The notes under the pieces: generated by a model
Seen by the model: only the letters and a program-made list of their open reading frames with translations
Told to the model about the DNA's origin: nothing
Databases searched by the model: none
From: Bacteroidia bacterium
Lineage (GTDB): Bacteria; Bacteroidota; Bacteroidia; UKL13-3
Direction: 5' to 3'
DNA length: 58,278 bases
Assembly (NCBI GenBank): GCA_019695215.1
Contig: JAIBAK010000019.1
Coordinates: 1-58,278, forward strand
Translations under genes and position numbers: made by a program
Shown here: positions 16,457 through 25,034 of the stretch, piece by piece
How the letters are laid out: the number at the start of each line of letters is the position of its first letter
How positions within the stretch are numbered: the stretch's first letter is position 1

Positions 16457-19321
16457 ATGGCTAAAAAAAATAATACGGTAGATAAAAAAAATGTGGTGCT
16501 TGAAGATGAGCTAATTGAAGTGCTTGGAGCCCGTGAGCATAATCTTAAAAATATTGATATTACCATTCCAAGGAACCAATTGGTGGTGATTACCGGACTT
16601 AGCGGAAGCGGTAAATCATCCCTGGCCTTTGATACCATTTATGCCGAAGGGCAACGCAGGTATATGGAAAGTTTTTCGGCCTATGCCCGTCAGTTTATAG
16701 GCAATATGGAACGCCCCGATGTAGATAAAATTGAAGGGTTGAGTCCGGTTATTTCCATTGAGCAAAAAACGGTAAATAAAAATCCGCGTTCTACCGTTGG
16801 AACCATTACCGAAGTGTACGATTTTTTGAGGTTGCTTTATGCCCGTGCATCCGATGCCTATTCTTACGTAACGGGTGAGAAAATGGTGCGCCTGAATGAA
16901 GATCAGATTTTACATAGAATTATTGAACAGTTTTTCAGCAAAAAAATATTGGTGCTTGCTCCGGTAGTAAAAGGGCGCAAAGGGCACTACCGCGAACTTT
17001 TTGAACAATTGCGCAAGCAGGGATTTACCAAAGTGCGCATTGACGGAGAGGTAAAAGACATTACTCCTAAAATGCAGGCCGACCGGTATAAAATTCATGA
17101 TATAGAAGTATTAATTGACCGCATTCAGGTTGATAAAAACTCAGCCACCCGAGTAGGAGAATCGGTGCGCACTGCTTTGCGCATGGGCAAAGGCATTATG
17201 ATGGTAACAGATGATGCAGGCAAACAGGCAAGCCATTTCAGCCGTTATCTGATGGATCCCGTTTCCGGAATTTCGTATGACGAGCCACAGCCCAATACGT
17301 TTTCGTTTAATTCGCCTTACGGATATTGCCCGGTGTGCGAAGGATTGGGTGTTGTAAGCAATATTGATGTGCACTCCATTATTCCGGATAAAAAACTGAG
17401 CATTAACAAAGGGGCTCTCGCACCGCTGGGCGAATTCAGAGAGAACTGGACTTTTGTGCAGCTGCGCGAGTTGGCGAAGCAGCACAAATTCAGTTTGGCC
17501 GATGCGGTAGAAAAAATTCCAAAGGCCGCAATGGAGATAATTTTGTACGGCAGTGATGAAATATTGAAAGTGAACTACACCTTCAGCAGCGGAGCCACCC
17601 AAACGTACAGCAGCAACTGGGAGGGGTTGGTTCCGTTAATTACCCGTCACTACCACGAAAAAAGTTACGATGCCATTTACAAGTGGGCCGAAGAATTTAT
17701 GACGGTGCGCAATTGCCCCGAATGTGATGCCGCGCGATTAAAAAAGGAATCGCTGCATTTTAAAATCTGTGATAAGAATATTGCCGAACTGTCGCGAATG
17801 GATATTGGGAACTTAGCCAAATGGTTTGACGGAATAGAGCAGCGCCTTAGTGATAAACAAAATATCATCGCTGCCGAAATTTTGAAAGAAATCAGGTCGC
17901 GCATCGGGTTTTTACTTGATGTGGGTTTGAGTTACCTCACGCTTAACTCTCCCTCAAAAACGCTTTCGGGCGGAGAAGCACAACGCATTCGTTTAGCCAC
18001 TCAAATCGGGTCGCAGTTGGTAGGGGTATTGTATATTCTGGATGAACCGAGTATAGGATTGCACCAGCGCGATAATGAACGGCTCATTAAATCGCTTAAA
18101 GATTTGCGCGATTTGGGTAACTCGGTCATTGTGGTGGAGCACGACAAGGATATGATTCTGGAAAGTGATTACGTGCTTGATTTAGGGCCTGGAGCAGGCG
18201 TGCATGGCGGGCATATTGTGGCCAGGGGAGAAGTGCCGGTGTTTATGAGTCAGCGCAGCATTACAGCCGAATACCTGAACGGTGAGCGTAAAATTGAAGT
18301 GCCGGCTGTAAGAAGAGGCGGAAACGGAAAACATTTTTCATTACAGGGATGCGGTGGAAACAATTTGAAAAATGTAAGTGTCGATTTTCCGTTAGGAACG
18401 TTTATTTGTGTTACGGGTGTGAGCGGAAGCGGAAAATCAACCCTGATAAACGAAACATTATACCCAATCTTAAATCAGCACTTTTATAATTCAAATAAAA
18501 AACCGTTACCGTATAAAAAAGCCGATGGGTTAAAACACCTTGATAAAGTAATAGAAATTGATCAGAGTCCTATAGGGCGCACTCCGCGAAGCAATCCGGC
18601 CACCTATGTGGAAGTATTTGCCGATATCAGGAATTTATTTGCTGAATTGCCCGAATCAAAAATTCGCGGGTATAAACCGGGCCGTTTTTCTTTTAATGTA
18701 AAAGGAGGAAGGTGCGAAACCTGTCAGGGAGGAGGAATGCGGGTGATTGAAATGAATTTTTTACCTGATGTGTATGTGCGGTGCGAAGAGTGTGACGGAA
18801 AAAGATATAACAAAGAAACACTTGAGGTACGTTACCGTGGGAAATCCATTAGTGATGTACTGAATTTACCGATAGAGCAGGCCGTAGAATTTTTTGAAAA
18901 TGCTCCGCATATCCTGCGAAAAATTCAAACCCTGCACGATGTGGGTTTGGGGTATATTACGCTGGGGCAACAAAGTACTACCCTTAGCGGAGGAGAAGCC
19001 CAACGGGTAAAACTGGCTACCGAGTTAAGTAAAAAAGATACCGGAAACACATTTTATATTCTGGATGAACCCACCACAGGTTTACATTTTGAAGATGTGC
19101 GTGTGCTGCTTGAAGTACTGAATAAACTGGTTGAAAAAGGGAATACCGTTTTGGTTATCGAACACAACTTAGATGTAATTAAAGTGGCCGATTACGTAGT
19201 AGATTTAGGGCCTGAAGGCGGAAGCGGTGGCGGCCAGATTATTTGCTCGGGAACACCGGAAGAAATTGCCCGTAATAAACATAGCCATACGGGAAGGTTT
19301 TTGAAAAAGGAACTGGAGTGA
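16457..19321 (+). CDS. uvrA: Excinuclease ABC subunit A
   Basis: DNA-damage recognition ATPase of nucleotide excision repair, acting with UvrB and UvrC. Both ABC modules are intact: Walker A GLSGSGKSS (residue 47) and GVSGSGKST (654), signature LSGGEAQRIRLA and LSGGEAQRVKLA, and Walker B LYILDEPSIGL and FYILDEPTTGL. Zinc sites CPVC / CPEC in the insertion region and CETCQGGG ... CEEC in the second module are present. At 954 residues it is normal length. The start is ATG 16457; an in-frame TTG at 16442 is part of GAACTTTG, a near-consensus -7 element, which argues against it as start. Convergent with the next gene, with only 7 bases between stop codons. Confidence 0.97.
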   Translation: MAKKNNTVDKKNVVLEDELIEVLGAREHNLKNIDITIPRNQLVVITGLSGSGKSSLAFDTIYAEGQRRYMESFSAYARQFIGNMERPDVDKIEGLSPVISIEQKTVNKNPRSTVGTITEVYDFLRLLYARASDAYSYVTGEKMVRLNEDQILHRIIEQFFSKKILVLAPVVKGRKGHYRELFEQLRKQGFTKVRIDGEVKDITPKMQADRYKIHDIEVLIDRIQVDKNSATRVGESVRTALRMGKGIMMVTDDAGKQASHFSRYLMDPVSGISYDEPQPNTFSFNSPYGYCPVCEGLGVVSNIDVHSIIPDKKLSINKGALAPLGEFRENWTFVQLRELAKQHKFSLADAVEKIPKAAMEIILYGSDEILKVNYTFSSGATQTYSSNWEGLVPLITRHYHEKSYDAIYKWAEEFMTVRNCPECDAARLKKESLHFKICDKNIAELSRMDIGNLAKWFDGIEQRLSDKQNIIAAEILKEIRSRIGFLLDVGLSYLTLNSPSKTLSGGEAQRIRLATQIGSQLVGVLYILDEPSIGLHQRDNERLIKSLKDLRDLGNSVIVVEHDKDMILESDYVLDLGPGAGVHGGHIVARGEVPVFMSQRSITAEYLNGERKIEVPAVRRGGNGKHFSLQGCGGNNLKNVSVDFPLGTFICVTGVSGSGKSTLINETLYPILNQHFYNSNKKPLPYKKADGLKHLDKVIEIDQSPIGRTPRSNPATYVEVFADIRNLFAELPESKIRGYKPGRFSFNVKGGRCETCQGGGMRVIEMNFLPDVYVRCEECDGKRYNKETLEVRYRGKSISDVLNLPIEQAVEFFENAPHILRKIQTLHDVGLGYITLGQQSTTLSGGEAQRVKLATELSKKDTGNTFYILDEPTTGLHFEDVRVLLEVLNKLVEKGNTVLVIEHNLDVIKVADYVVDLGPEGGSGGGQIICSGTPEEIARNKHSHTGRFLKKELE

Positions 19322-19328
19322 AAATCAT

Positions 19329-20504
19329 TTACACATAACTGAGCCACCACTTTTTGTTTTGCCGTTTGTAGCGGTCATATTTTTTACAAACAGGGTATAG
19401 AAGAGCTATTACCAAAATCCAGATGACATACACTCCGCCTAAACCATACCCGAGTGTTGCGGGCCTGAATAAAAAAGGAGAGCCTTGCGAATGAATGGCG
19501 TCACTGCCAAAACCCTGAAGGTAGAACACCCCAACACATAACAGGTGAATGAGGTAAATATGCAGCAGGTAATAAAAGAAGGCAACCCTCCCAAACACCA
19601 TCACCATTTGGCTTTGTTTATTTTTGAGTTGTTCGGTAAATGCCAGCAGGATTAATGCCGGGCCAATAGTGATGCACAGGTAGAGCAATGAAGGCGGGTA
19701 TTTATTGAGGTTGATAAAGGACAAAACGGTAAACAGCATATTTTTCTGACTGCTCCACGGGTTGGGGTCTCCATAAATATTACTGAACCGTAACAATACA
19801 AATAAAAACAGCAGGACAGTTCCTGTTTTAATCAAAAATAGTTTGCGCTTCGTTTCGTTTACTTCAGAGGTAAATATTTTTCCCAGGCAATAACCAAGTG
19901 CCATCACTCCGGTCCAGGGTACAAACGGATAAAAAATGCCCAATACGCGTCCTTCGGCATACGGGTAAAAAACAAAATTACCACGGTGAAGTAAGTCCCA
20001 CCAAAATCCGAACGGGCCGCTGTGCTGCGCTTCAACAGGGTCTAATAAATTATGTCCGAAAACGAGGGTAAATCCAATAATAAAAATGACACGAAACGGT
20101 AACCGGATTAATGCGCTCATCACAACCATACTTATTCCAATGGCCCATATTACCTGCAGTGCAATCATATGGTATTTGAAATCGAACGTCCAGCCGGGGC
20201 CCACTATAGCTATTTCGGCAACGATGAGCCACAGCCCGCGGGTTAATAAAAAAGTACTTAATTCTTTTTTGCTTTTACGTTCACCCACTAAAAAGGCCGA
20301 TGTTCCCGAAAGAAAAATAAATACCGGTGCGCAATAATGAGTAATCCACCGCGTGAAAAATAATGCGGGAGTGGTGGAGTTCAAATCTAACGGGTCGCCC
20401 TGCATGGCTCCGTTATGAAAAAAGTCGCGCACGTGGTCGAGTGCCATTAAGATCATCACCACCCCGCGCAAAAAATCAATACTGTGAATTCGTTTAGCCG
20501 GCAT
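19329..20504 (-). CDS. DUF1624 / heparan-alpha-glucosaminide acetyltransferase-like membrane protein
   Basis: A polytopic inner-membrane protein of 391 residues with about ten hydrophobic segments. The N-terminus (SIDFLRGVVMILMALDHVRDFF) carries the D-x-x-R-G and D-H-x-R-x-F motifs of the YeiB/DUF1624/HGSNAT group, whose better-known members transfer acetyl groups across membranes. Bacterial members are uncharacterised, so the substrate is unknown. TAnnTTTG (TATCTTTG) lies just before the ATG at 20504. It appears monocistronic. Confidence 0.85.
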   Translation of the reverse strand: MPAKRIHSIDFLRGVVMILMALDHVRDFFHNGAMQGDPLDLNSTTPALFFTRWITHYCAPVFIFLSGTSAFLVGERKSKKELSTFLLTRGLWLIVAEIAIVGPGWTFDFKYHMIALQVIWAIGISMVVMSALIRLPFRVIFIIGFTLVFGHNLLDPVEAQHSGPFGFWWDLLHRGNFVFYPYAEGRVLGIFYPFVPWTGVMALGYCLGKIFTSEVNETKRKLFLIKTGTVLLFLFVLLRFSNIYGDPNPWSSQKNMLFTVLSFINLNKYPPSLLYLCITIGPALILLAFTEQLKNKQSQMVMVFGRVAFFYYLLHIYLIHLLCVGVFYLQGFGSDAIHSQGSPFLFRPATLGYGLGGVYVIWILVIALLYPVCKKYDRYKRQNKKWWLSYV

Positions 20505-20508
20505 AAGA

Positions 20509-20516
20509 CAAAGATA
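20509..20516 (-). promoter_or_regulatory. -7 element TATCTTTG
   Basis: Exact TAnnTTTG on the minus strand, 4 bases before the start codon of the DUF1624-like gene; no good -33 element. Confidence 0.35.
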
Positions 20517-20570
20517 GCAGAAGTTAATGGTCCGGCATCATACAAGGGAAAATGAGTTTGAGTGCCTGTT

Positions 20571-21407
20571 TCAGTTCACGGCAAGTCGTATTCCGTTTTC
20601 TTCAATCAGTATTTTTCGTTCCCGAAACAGCCCTCCGATGGCTTTTTTGTAGGTTTTTTTACTCACGCTGAACTGCGCATAAATTTCTTCAGCAGGACTT
20701 TTATCGCTTAAGGGCAGAAACCCCTTATTGTTTCGCAGTGTTTCCAGAATTTGCGAACCCAGATCGGTTACTTTCTCGTATCCGGGTTTATGTAAAATTA
20801 AATCTAAACGTCCGTCTTCGCGCACCGAACTTACATAGGCTTTTAACCGAAGTCCTGCCTGTAAGGGCTGGAAAATTTCGTTGTGATAGAGTATTCCGCT
20901 ATTGGTATTATTTACTACGCATTTGTAACCGAGTTCGGTATTTCGTACTACCAGCACATCTACTTCCTGCCCCTGTTCAAAGGGCAATTCTTCTTTGTTT
21001 AAAAAACGATCAACACGAGCCGAGGCCAGCGGACGTCCGTTTTCGCCATCGGTAAACACATACACTACGTAGTATTCCCCTTCCTGCATGGCAGGTTGTT
21101 GTTCCCTGAACGGAACAAATAGATCTTTAGGCAAACCCCAGTTCAGAAAGGCCCCATTCGGAGTAATATCAACGGCCTGCAGCAACGCAAATTCTCCTGC
21201 CTGAGCCAATGGTTTTTCGGTAGTGGCAATGAGCCGGTCTTCCGAATCGTAGTACAGGAATACCTCTATTTCATCTCCTTCTTTGGCTCCTTTGGGCACA
21301 TATCTTTTAGGTAATAAAATTTCGCCAAGTTCGGCTCCGTCTAAGTAAACGCCAAAATCAAGCGTTTTTGTAATTTTAAGCGTATTTGTTTTTGCTACTT
21401 CGGGCAT
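20571..21407 (-). CDS. CvfB-like S1 RNA-binding protein
   Basis: 278 residues in the YitL/CvfB layout: S1-like domains in tandem (LDFGVYLDG ... GEILLPKRYVPKG; GAFLNWGLPKDLFVPFREQ; GYKCVVNNTNSGILYHNEIF), then a C-terminal winged helix (FSVSKKTYKKAIGGLFRERKI). Staphylococcus CvfB binds RNA and affects virulence gene expression; the role in Bacteroidota is not established. The lysine pattern of the last domain and the full length suggest an intact protein. Start at ATG 21407, with TATATTTG (TAnnTTTG) 4 bases upstream. Confidence 0.88.
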   Translation of the reverse strand: MPEVAKTNTLKITKTLDFGVYLDGAELGEILLPKRYVPKGAKEGDEIEVFLYYDSEDRLIATTEKPLAQAGEFALLQAVDITPNGAFLNWGLPKDLFVPFREQQPAMQEGEYYVVYVFTDGENGRPLASARVDRFLNKEELPFEQGQEVDVLVVRNTELGYKCVVNNTNSGILYHNEIFQPLQAGLRLKAYVSSVREDGRLDLILHKPGYEKVTDLGSQILETLRNNKGFLPLSDKSPAEEIYAQFSVSKKTYKKAIGGLFRERKILIEENGIRLAVN

Positions 21408-21411
21408 TGGG

Positions 21412-21419
21412 CAAATATA
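21412..21419 (-). promoter_or_regulatory. -7 element TATATTTG
   Basis: Exact TAnnTTTG on the minus strand just before the CvfB-like gene; -33 not recognisable. Confidence 0.35.
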
Positions 21420-21456
21420 AAGGTATTACCTAAGTAAGAGGACTCTTTATGTTAAC

Positions 21457-22296
21457 TTAAATTGATTTTACCGGTTGTGTTGTACAAAATAGTTCCCACT
21501 TGCTGTTACCTGCATTGTAAATTTTAAGGTATCCGGCTTTGAGTAATTCCCTTTCATCAGCAAAAGAAGCAGGTAAGCGGTGCGGGTAATAACGGACTTG
21601 TTCCTCCGGGTGCAGGTAGAATAGCTGCGGTTCGGTAAAACCTGCCTGCGCAAAACCAAGTTTTTTGTAACTGTCTCCGCTGCTCCAGTCGCTGTCGGCA
21701 TAAGTCATTAGATGGGCGGGATGGTGGTTTGTGATAAAGTGATTTAACAATTTGCCGAGCCCTCCGGCAACAGTAACTCCGCTTTTACTCGCAAAACGTA
21801 CCAGTTCAAAAGACCGATACGGAACGACCCGGTTGTGCATTACACGGCTTTTGCTGAAAGTAGCTACAGCAACCAATTCACCGGAGTGGATTAAACCGTA
21901 TTTGTAATAGGCGGTGGCGCTGTTTTGCAGGTGATGTGTGTGTAAAAAATCATCCGCCTGTTTTTTATCTAAACGCACCACCGAAGTCTGCCGGGCATGA
22001 ATGCGTTTTCGTTTGCCAAGCAGGGCAAGTAGCCGTGCTTTTACCAGATTGTTTTGAGTGTTCCATACGTCTTCGCACAAATGAATCACCTGTTTATTTT
22101 GTTTTTGCATCCGGCCTGATAAATTTACCGGAAGGCCGGGGTTTGTTTGCCGCATATCGGCATAGGTAATCAAATGCAAAAACAGCTTGTCCGATAGCTG
22201 AAAAAGCAGACCATGCCTGTCTGCTTCGGGCAGTATTTGTTTTACCGGTATATTTTCAGACTCAAAAAATGATTCAACTTCTTTCGGAAAATCCAT
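21457..22296 (-). CDS. GNAT-fold protein of phage Mom/homing-endonuclease-associated type
   Basis: About 279 residues from ATG 22296 (MDFPKEVESFF); a TTG at 22305 is in frame but lies on the -7 element TACCTTTG. The N-terminal ~70 residues are unassigned. The C-terminal ~170 contain LVAVATFSKSR, SFELVRFASKSGVTVAGGLG, MTYADSDWSSGDSYKKLGF and a final Y-x-x-P pattern. This is the set of motifs of the acyl-CoA-type domain found in phage Mom-related proteins and many homing-endonuclease-associated proteins. The family call is from pattern memory; substrate and acceptor are unknown. It occurs amid core genes with core-like composition, so it is not an obvious recent insertion. Cytoplasmic. Confidence 0.6.
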   Translation of the reverse strand: MDFPKEVESFFESENIPVKQILPEADRHGLLFQLSDKLFLHLITYADMRQTNPGLPVNLSGRMQKQNKQVIHLCEDVWNTQNNLVKARLLALLGKRKRIHARQTSVVRLDKKQADDFLHTHHLQNSATAYYKYGLIHSGELVAVATFSKSRVMHNRVVPYRSFELVRFASKSGVTVAGGLGKLLNHFITNHHPAHLMTYADSDWSSGDSYKKLGFAQAGFTEPQLFYLHPEEQVRYYPHRLPASFADERELLKAGYLKIYNAGNSKWELFCTTQPVKSI

Positions 22297-22302
22297 GAAG
22301 AA

Positions 22303-22310
22303 CAAAGGTA
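22303..22310 (-). promoter_or_regulatory. -7 element TACCTTTG
   Basis: Exact TAnnTTTG, 6 bases before the ATG of the GNAT-fold gene on the minus strand. Confidence 0.35.
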
Positions 22311-22395
22311 AGCGATTATTAACTGTTGATTAAATTTTTGCATAACAGTAAAGCCTCGGTTATTTGGTGTAAATTCGCGTCCTTTCAACCATTTT

Positions 22396-24912
22396 ATGAA
22401 TAAAAAATTACAACTTTTGACGGTGTTCATGCTCTTTGCATTAGGGATGCAGGCACAAACTACCCTGCCCACCTGGTGGAATTTTTCGAGTCCCGGCATT
22501 GCCACGCCTCCCAATGGATGGAGTTACAACCTCACTATTTCAAATGGAAATTTAACGTATACCGGATCAACCAATTCGGTGGGAGGAGATAATATTTCCT
22601 GCCGGCTCGATGCAACGGGAGAATATGTGCAGGTATGGTTTGCCGACAAACCCGGCCCGGTAAGTTACTGGATTAAGGGAACGGGCATTTCTCCTGCTCC
22701 TGCTTTTGCCGGTACGTTCAAAGTTCAGGAGTCGGTTGACGGCAGCACCTGGAATGATGTGCATACGTTTAACAATACGGATCTAACAGGTACCATGACC
22801 CGTTTTTCTGATAATTTGCAAACAGCTTCCCGCTATGTGCGTTTTTATTACACCAGCAAACAAACAGGAAGTAATGTGGCTCTTGATAGTGTTACCATTC
22901 AAACAGCACCACCGCCTGCAACGCCATCCATCAATGTGAAACAGGGAACAGCAACCATCATTAATGGCGGCCAATATATTGTAGGGAAAACGGCTGCTAC
23001 CACTTTTACCATTGAAAATAAAGGAACGCAGGATACATTGGTTATTTCGGGTTCTTCCATTACCGGCAGCGAAGCTTCGGATTACAGCGTAACGGGAATG
23101 CCTGCAAAAATTGCAGCCGGTTCATCAGGCATGTTCACTTTGAATTTTAACCCTCCTGCTTCCAGCGGAAGCCGTTATGCCACACTTTCCATAAGCAGCA
23201 ACGACCCCGATAAAGGAACTTACCTCGTCAACCTGTATGGAATTAGTGGAAACTATGCTACCGAACCTAATATCCCGGTGGGGCCAATTCAGTTTACCTC
23301 AGTGAAAGCATATGGATTTAAAGCATCTTTCAATAATCCTTCTCCGGTAAAACCCGAAGGATACCTGGTACTGCGCAAAAAGGGAGCATTTATTTACGAA
23401 GGTCCGGTGGATGGTCAAACTTATAAGAAAGGAGACTACATTGGTGCGGCACAGGTGGTTTTGGTTGGTACCGATACGGCATTTACTCCCACCTATATTT
23501 TTGAAGGGAATGATTATTACTTTAAAATATACCCATACAATGGCCCTGAAGGATTTCAAAATTATTATACCATTGGTGCTTTGCTTAATTATTCCATCAG
23601 TGTTCCAAAAAGTAATCCGGGAAGTTATTACAGTGGCATCAACTCGGCCTCGAGTGATTTTCTTACCAAACTTCATAACAAAATCAACCCGCATGATACG
23701 GTATTTTACAGCCTGTACATTGCCAAAATTATCAATACGTTTATCACCCGCGATACCAGTGGCGGTAAAAAAGTAGTGAATTGTGTGTACACCGGAATTC
23801 CGTATATTTATGATGAACCGTTTTTGTGGTGGAGCGGTGCCAACAGCGGTATACTTACACGCGAACATACCTTTGCTCAAAGCTGGATGCCTACTGATGC
23901 CCAGTTGCCGGGTAACCCTGAATTTCCTGAATACAATGACGTACATAATTTATTCCCGGCCGATCAGGCTAATGCCAATGGAAAACGTTCTAACTATCCT
24001 TTTGGAGAAATTGTGGGAGCACCTACCTATACCTCGCCAAGCGGCTATGGAAAATTAGGTAAAGATGCAAACAACAATACAGTGTGGGAGCCCCGCGATG
24101 ATCAGAAGGGTGATTTGGCCCGCGCTATTTTTTATATGCTCACCTGTTACAACGGAGTAAACGGAAATAACTGGAGAATGCCGGCAACACAAAGCGAAGC
24201 TTTATTGAAAAAATGGCACTTTCAGGATTTGCCCGATGCCATTGAAAAATCGCGACAGGAATTAATTTATGACCTGCAGCACAATAGAAATCCGTTTATT
24301 GACAGCCCCAATTTTGCCTGCCGCATCAACTTTACCAATATGACCTGGAACAGCACCGTGAGTGGCTCTTGCGGTATTCCCCAAATCAATGTGCTGAATC
24401 CCGACACAAGTGTGGAAGATGTTCATGACGTGGGAATGCTTCCCATTCAATGGTCATCATTAAATGTGGACAGTGTAAAAATTTACTATATCGTAAATGA
24501 TACCGGAGTACATGTAATTACTCCCGGGGTGGCGGCATCGGCCGGATTTTATAACTGGGTAACCGGTTCAAGTAACGGAGACAGCTTACGAATAAAGATT
24601 GAGAGCAAAACAGATAATACGGTGTTTGGTGTTTCGCCCAAATTTGTGCTGCTTCAAACACTGGGTATGGAGCAACTCAATTCCCTGAATATTTCGGTTT
24701 ATCCAAATCCGTCAAAAGGCAGTTTTACCGTTAATGTGAACGGAGAAAAAAATGTAACCTGCGAGTTGTATGATTTGCGCGGGGTTTTACTCCAAACACA
24801 AACGGTATCATCGGGTAAAATAAACATGAGTACGGGTGATAAAAAGGGTATTTTTATTTTGCTGATGCGCTCGCAAAATGGCACCTCGGTACAAAAAATA
24901 GTTTCGGAGTAA
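22396..24912 (+). CDS. T9SS-exported endonuclease I-family nuclease
   Basis: 838 residues. Signal peptide (cleaved after MQAQ, ~21); a sheet-rich domain to ~170 (WFADKPGPVSYWIKG); a choice-of-anchor D/ASH-like domain (~175-285, FTIENKGTQDTLVISG, SSNDPDKGTY); a linker domain; the endonuclease I catalytic domain (~415-640) with its His-Me finger REHTFAQSW (H491), DVHNLFPADQANANGKRSNY and QKGDLARAIFYM; and a C-terminal T9SS type A sorting domain (VYPNPSKGSFTV, ending KIVSE). It should cut DNA/RNA non-specifically outside the cell, for example for nutrient scavenging. All catalytic motifs look intact. Confidence 0.93.
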   Translation: MNKKLQLLTVFMLFALGMQAQTTLPTWWNFSSPGIATPPNGWSYNLTISNGNLTYTGSTNSVGGDNISCRLDATGEYVQVWFADKPGPVSYWIKGTGISPAPAFAGTFKVQESVDGSTWNDVHTFNNTDLTGTMTRFSDNLQTASRYVRFYYTSKQTGSNVALDSVTIQTAPPPATPSINVKQGTATIINGGQYIVGKTAATTFTIENKGTQDTLVISGSSITGSEASDYSVTGMPAKIAAGSSGMFTLNFNPPASSGSRYATLSISSNDPDKGTYLVNLYGISGNYATEPNIPVGPIQFTSVKAYGFKASFNNPSPVKPEGYLVLRKKGAFIYEGPVDGQTYKKGDYIGAAQVVLVGTDTAFTPTYIFEGNDYYFKIYPYNGPEGFQNYYTIGALLNYSISVPKSNPGSYYSGINSASSDFLTKLHNKINPHDTVFYSLYIAKIINTFITRDTSGGKKVVNCVYTGIPYIYDEPFLWWSGANSGILTREHTFAQSWMPTDAQLPGNPEFPEYNDVHNLFPADQANANGKRSNYPFGEIVGAPTYTSPSGYGKLGKDANNNTVWEPRDDQKGDLARAIFYMLTCYNGVNGNNWRMPATQSEALLKKWHFQDLPDAIEKSRQELIYDLQHNRNPFIDSPNFACRINFTNMTWNSTVSGSCGIPQINVLNPDTSVEDVHDVGMLPIQWSSLNVDSVKIYYIVNDTGVHVITPGVAASAGFYNWVTGSSNGDSLRIKIESKTDNTVFGVSPKFVLLQTLGMEQLNSLNISVYPNPSKGSFTVNVNGEKNVTCELYDLRGVLLQTQTVSSGKINMSTGDKKGIFILLMRSQNGTSVQKIVSE

Positions 24913-24932
24913 ACCGAAGCAACTTGCTGATT

Positions 24933-25009
24933 CCGGCTGAGTTAAATAAGTTTGGATGCTACATGAACTAAGGGGCATCCGGGGAATTTAGCCCAGCCGG
25001 TTATTTTTT
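24933..25009 (+). terminator. Nested stem-loop followed by T-rich tract
   Basis: CCGGCTG (24933-24939) pairs with CAGCCGG (24994-25000), enclosing GGATGC/GCATCC (24954-24959, 24975-24980), and is followed by TTATTTTTTC. It fits a terminator for the nuclease gene. The TTATTTTTT-N4-AAAAAATAA repeat (25001-25022) just behind it overlaps the leader of the next gene. Confidence 0.5.
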
Positions 25010-25034
25010 CTCCAAAAAATAAGTATAATGCACT

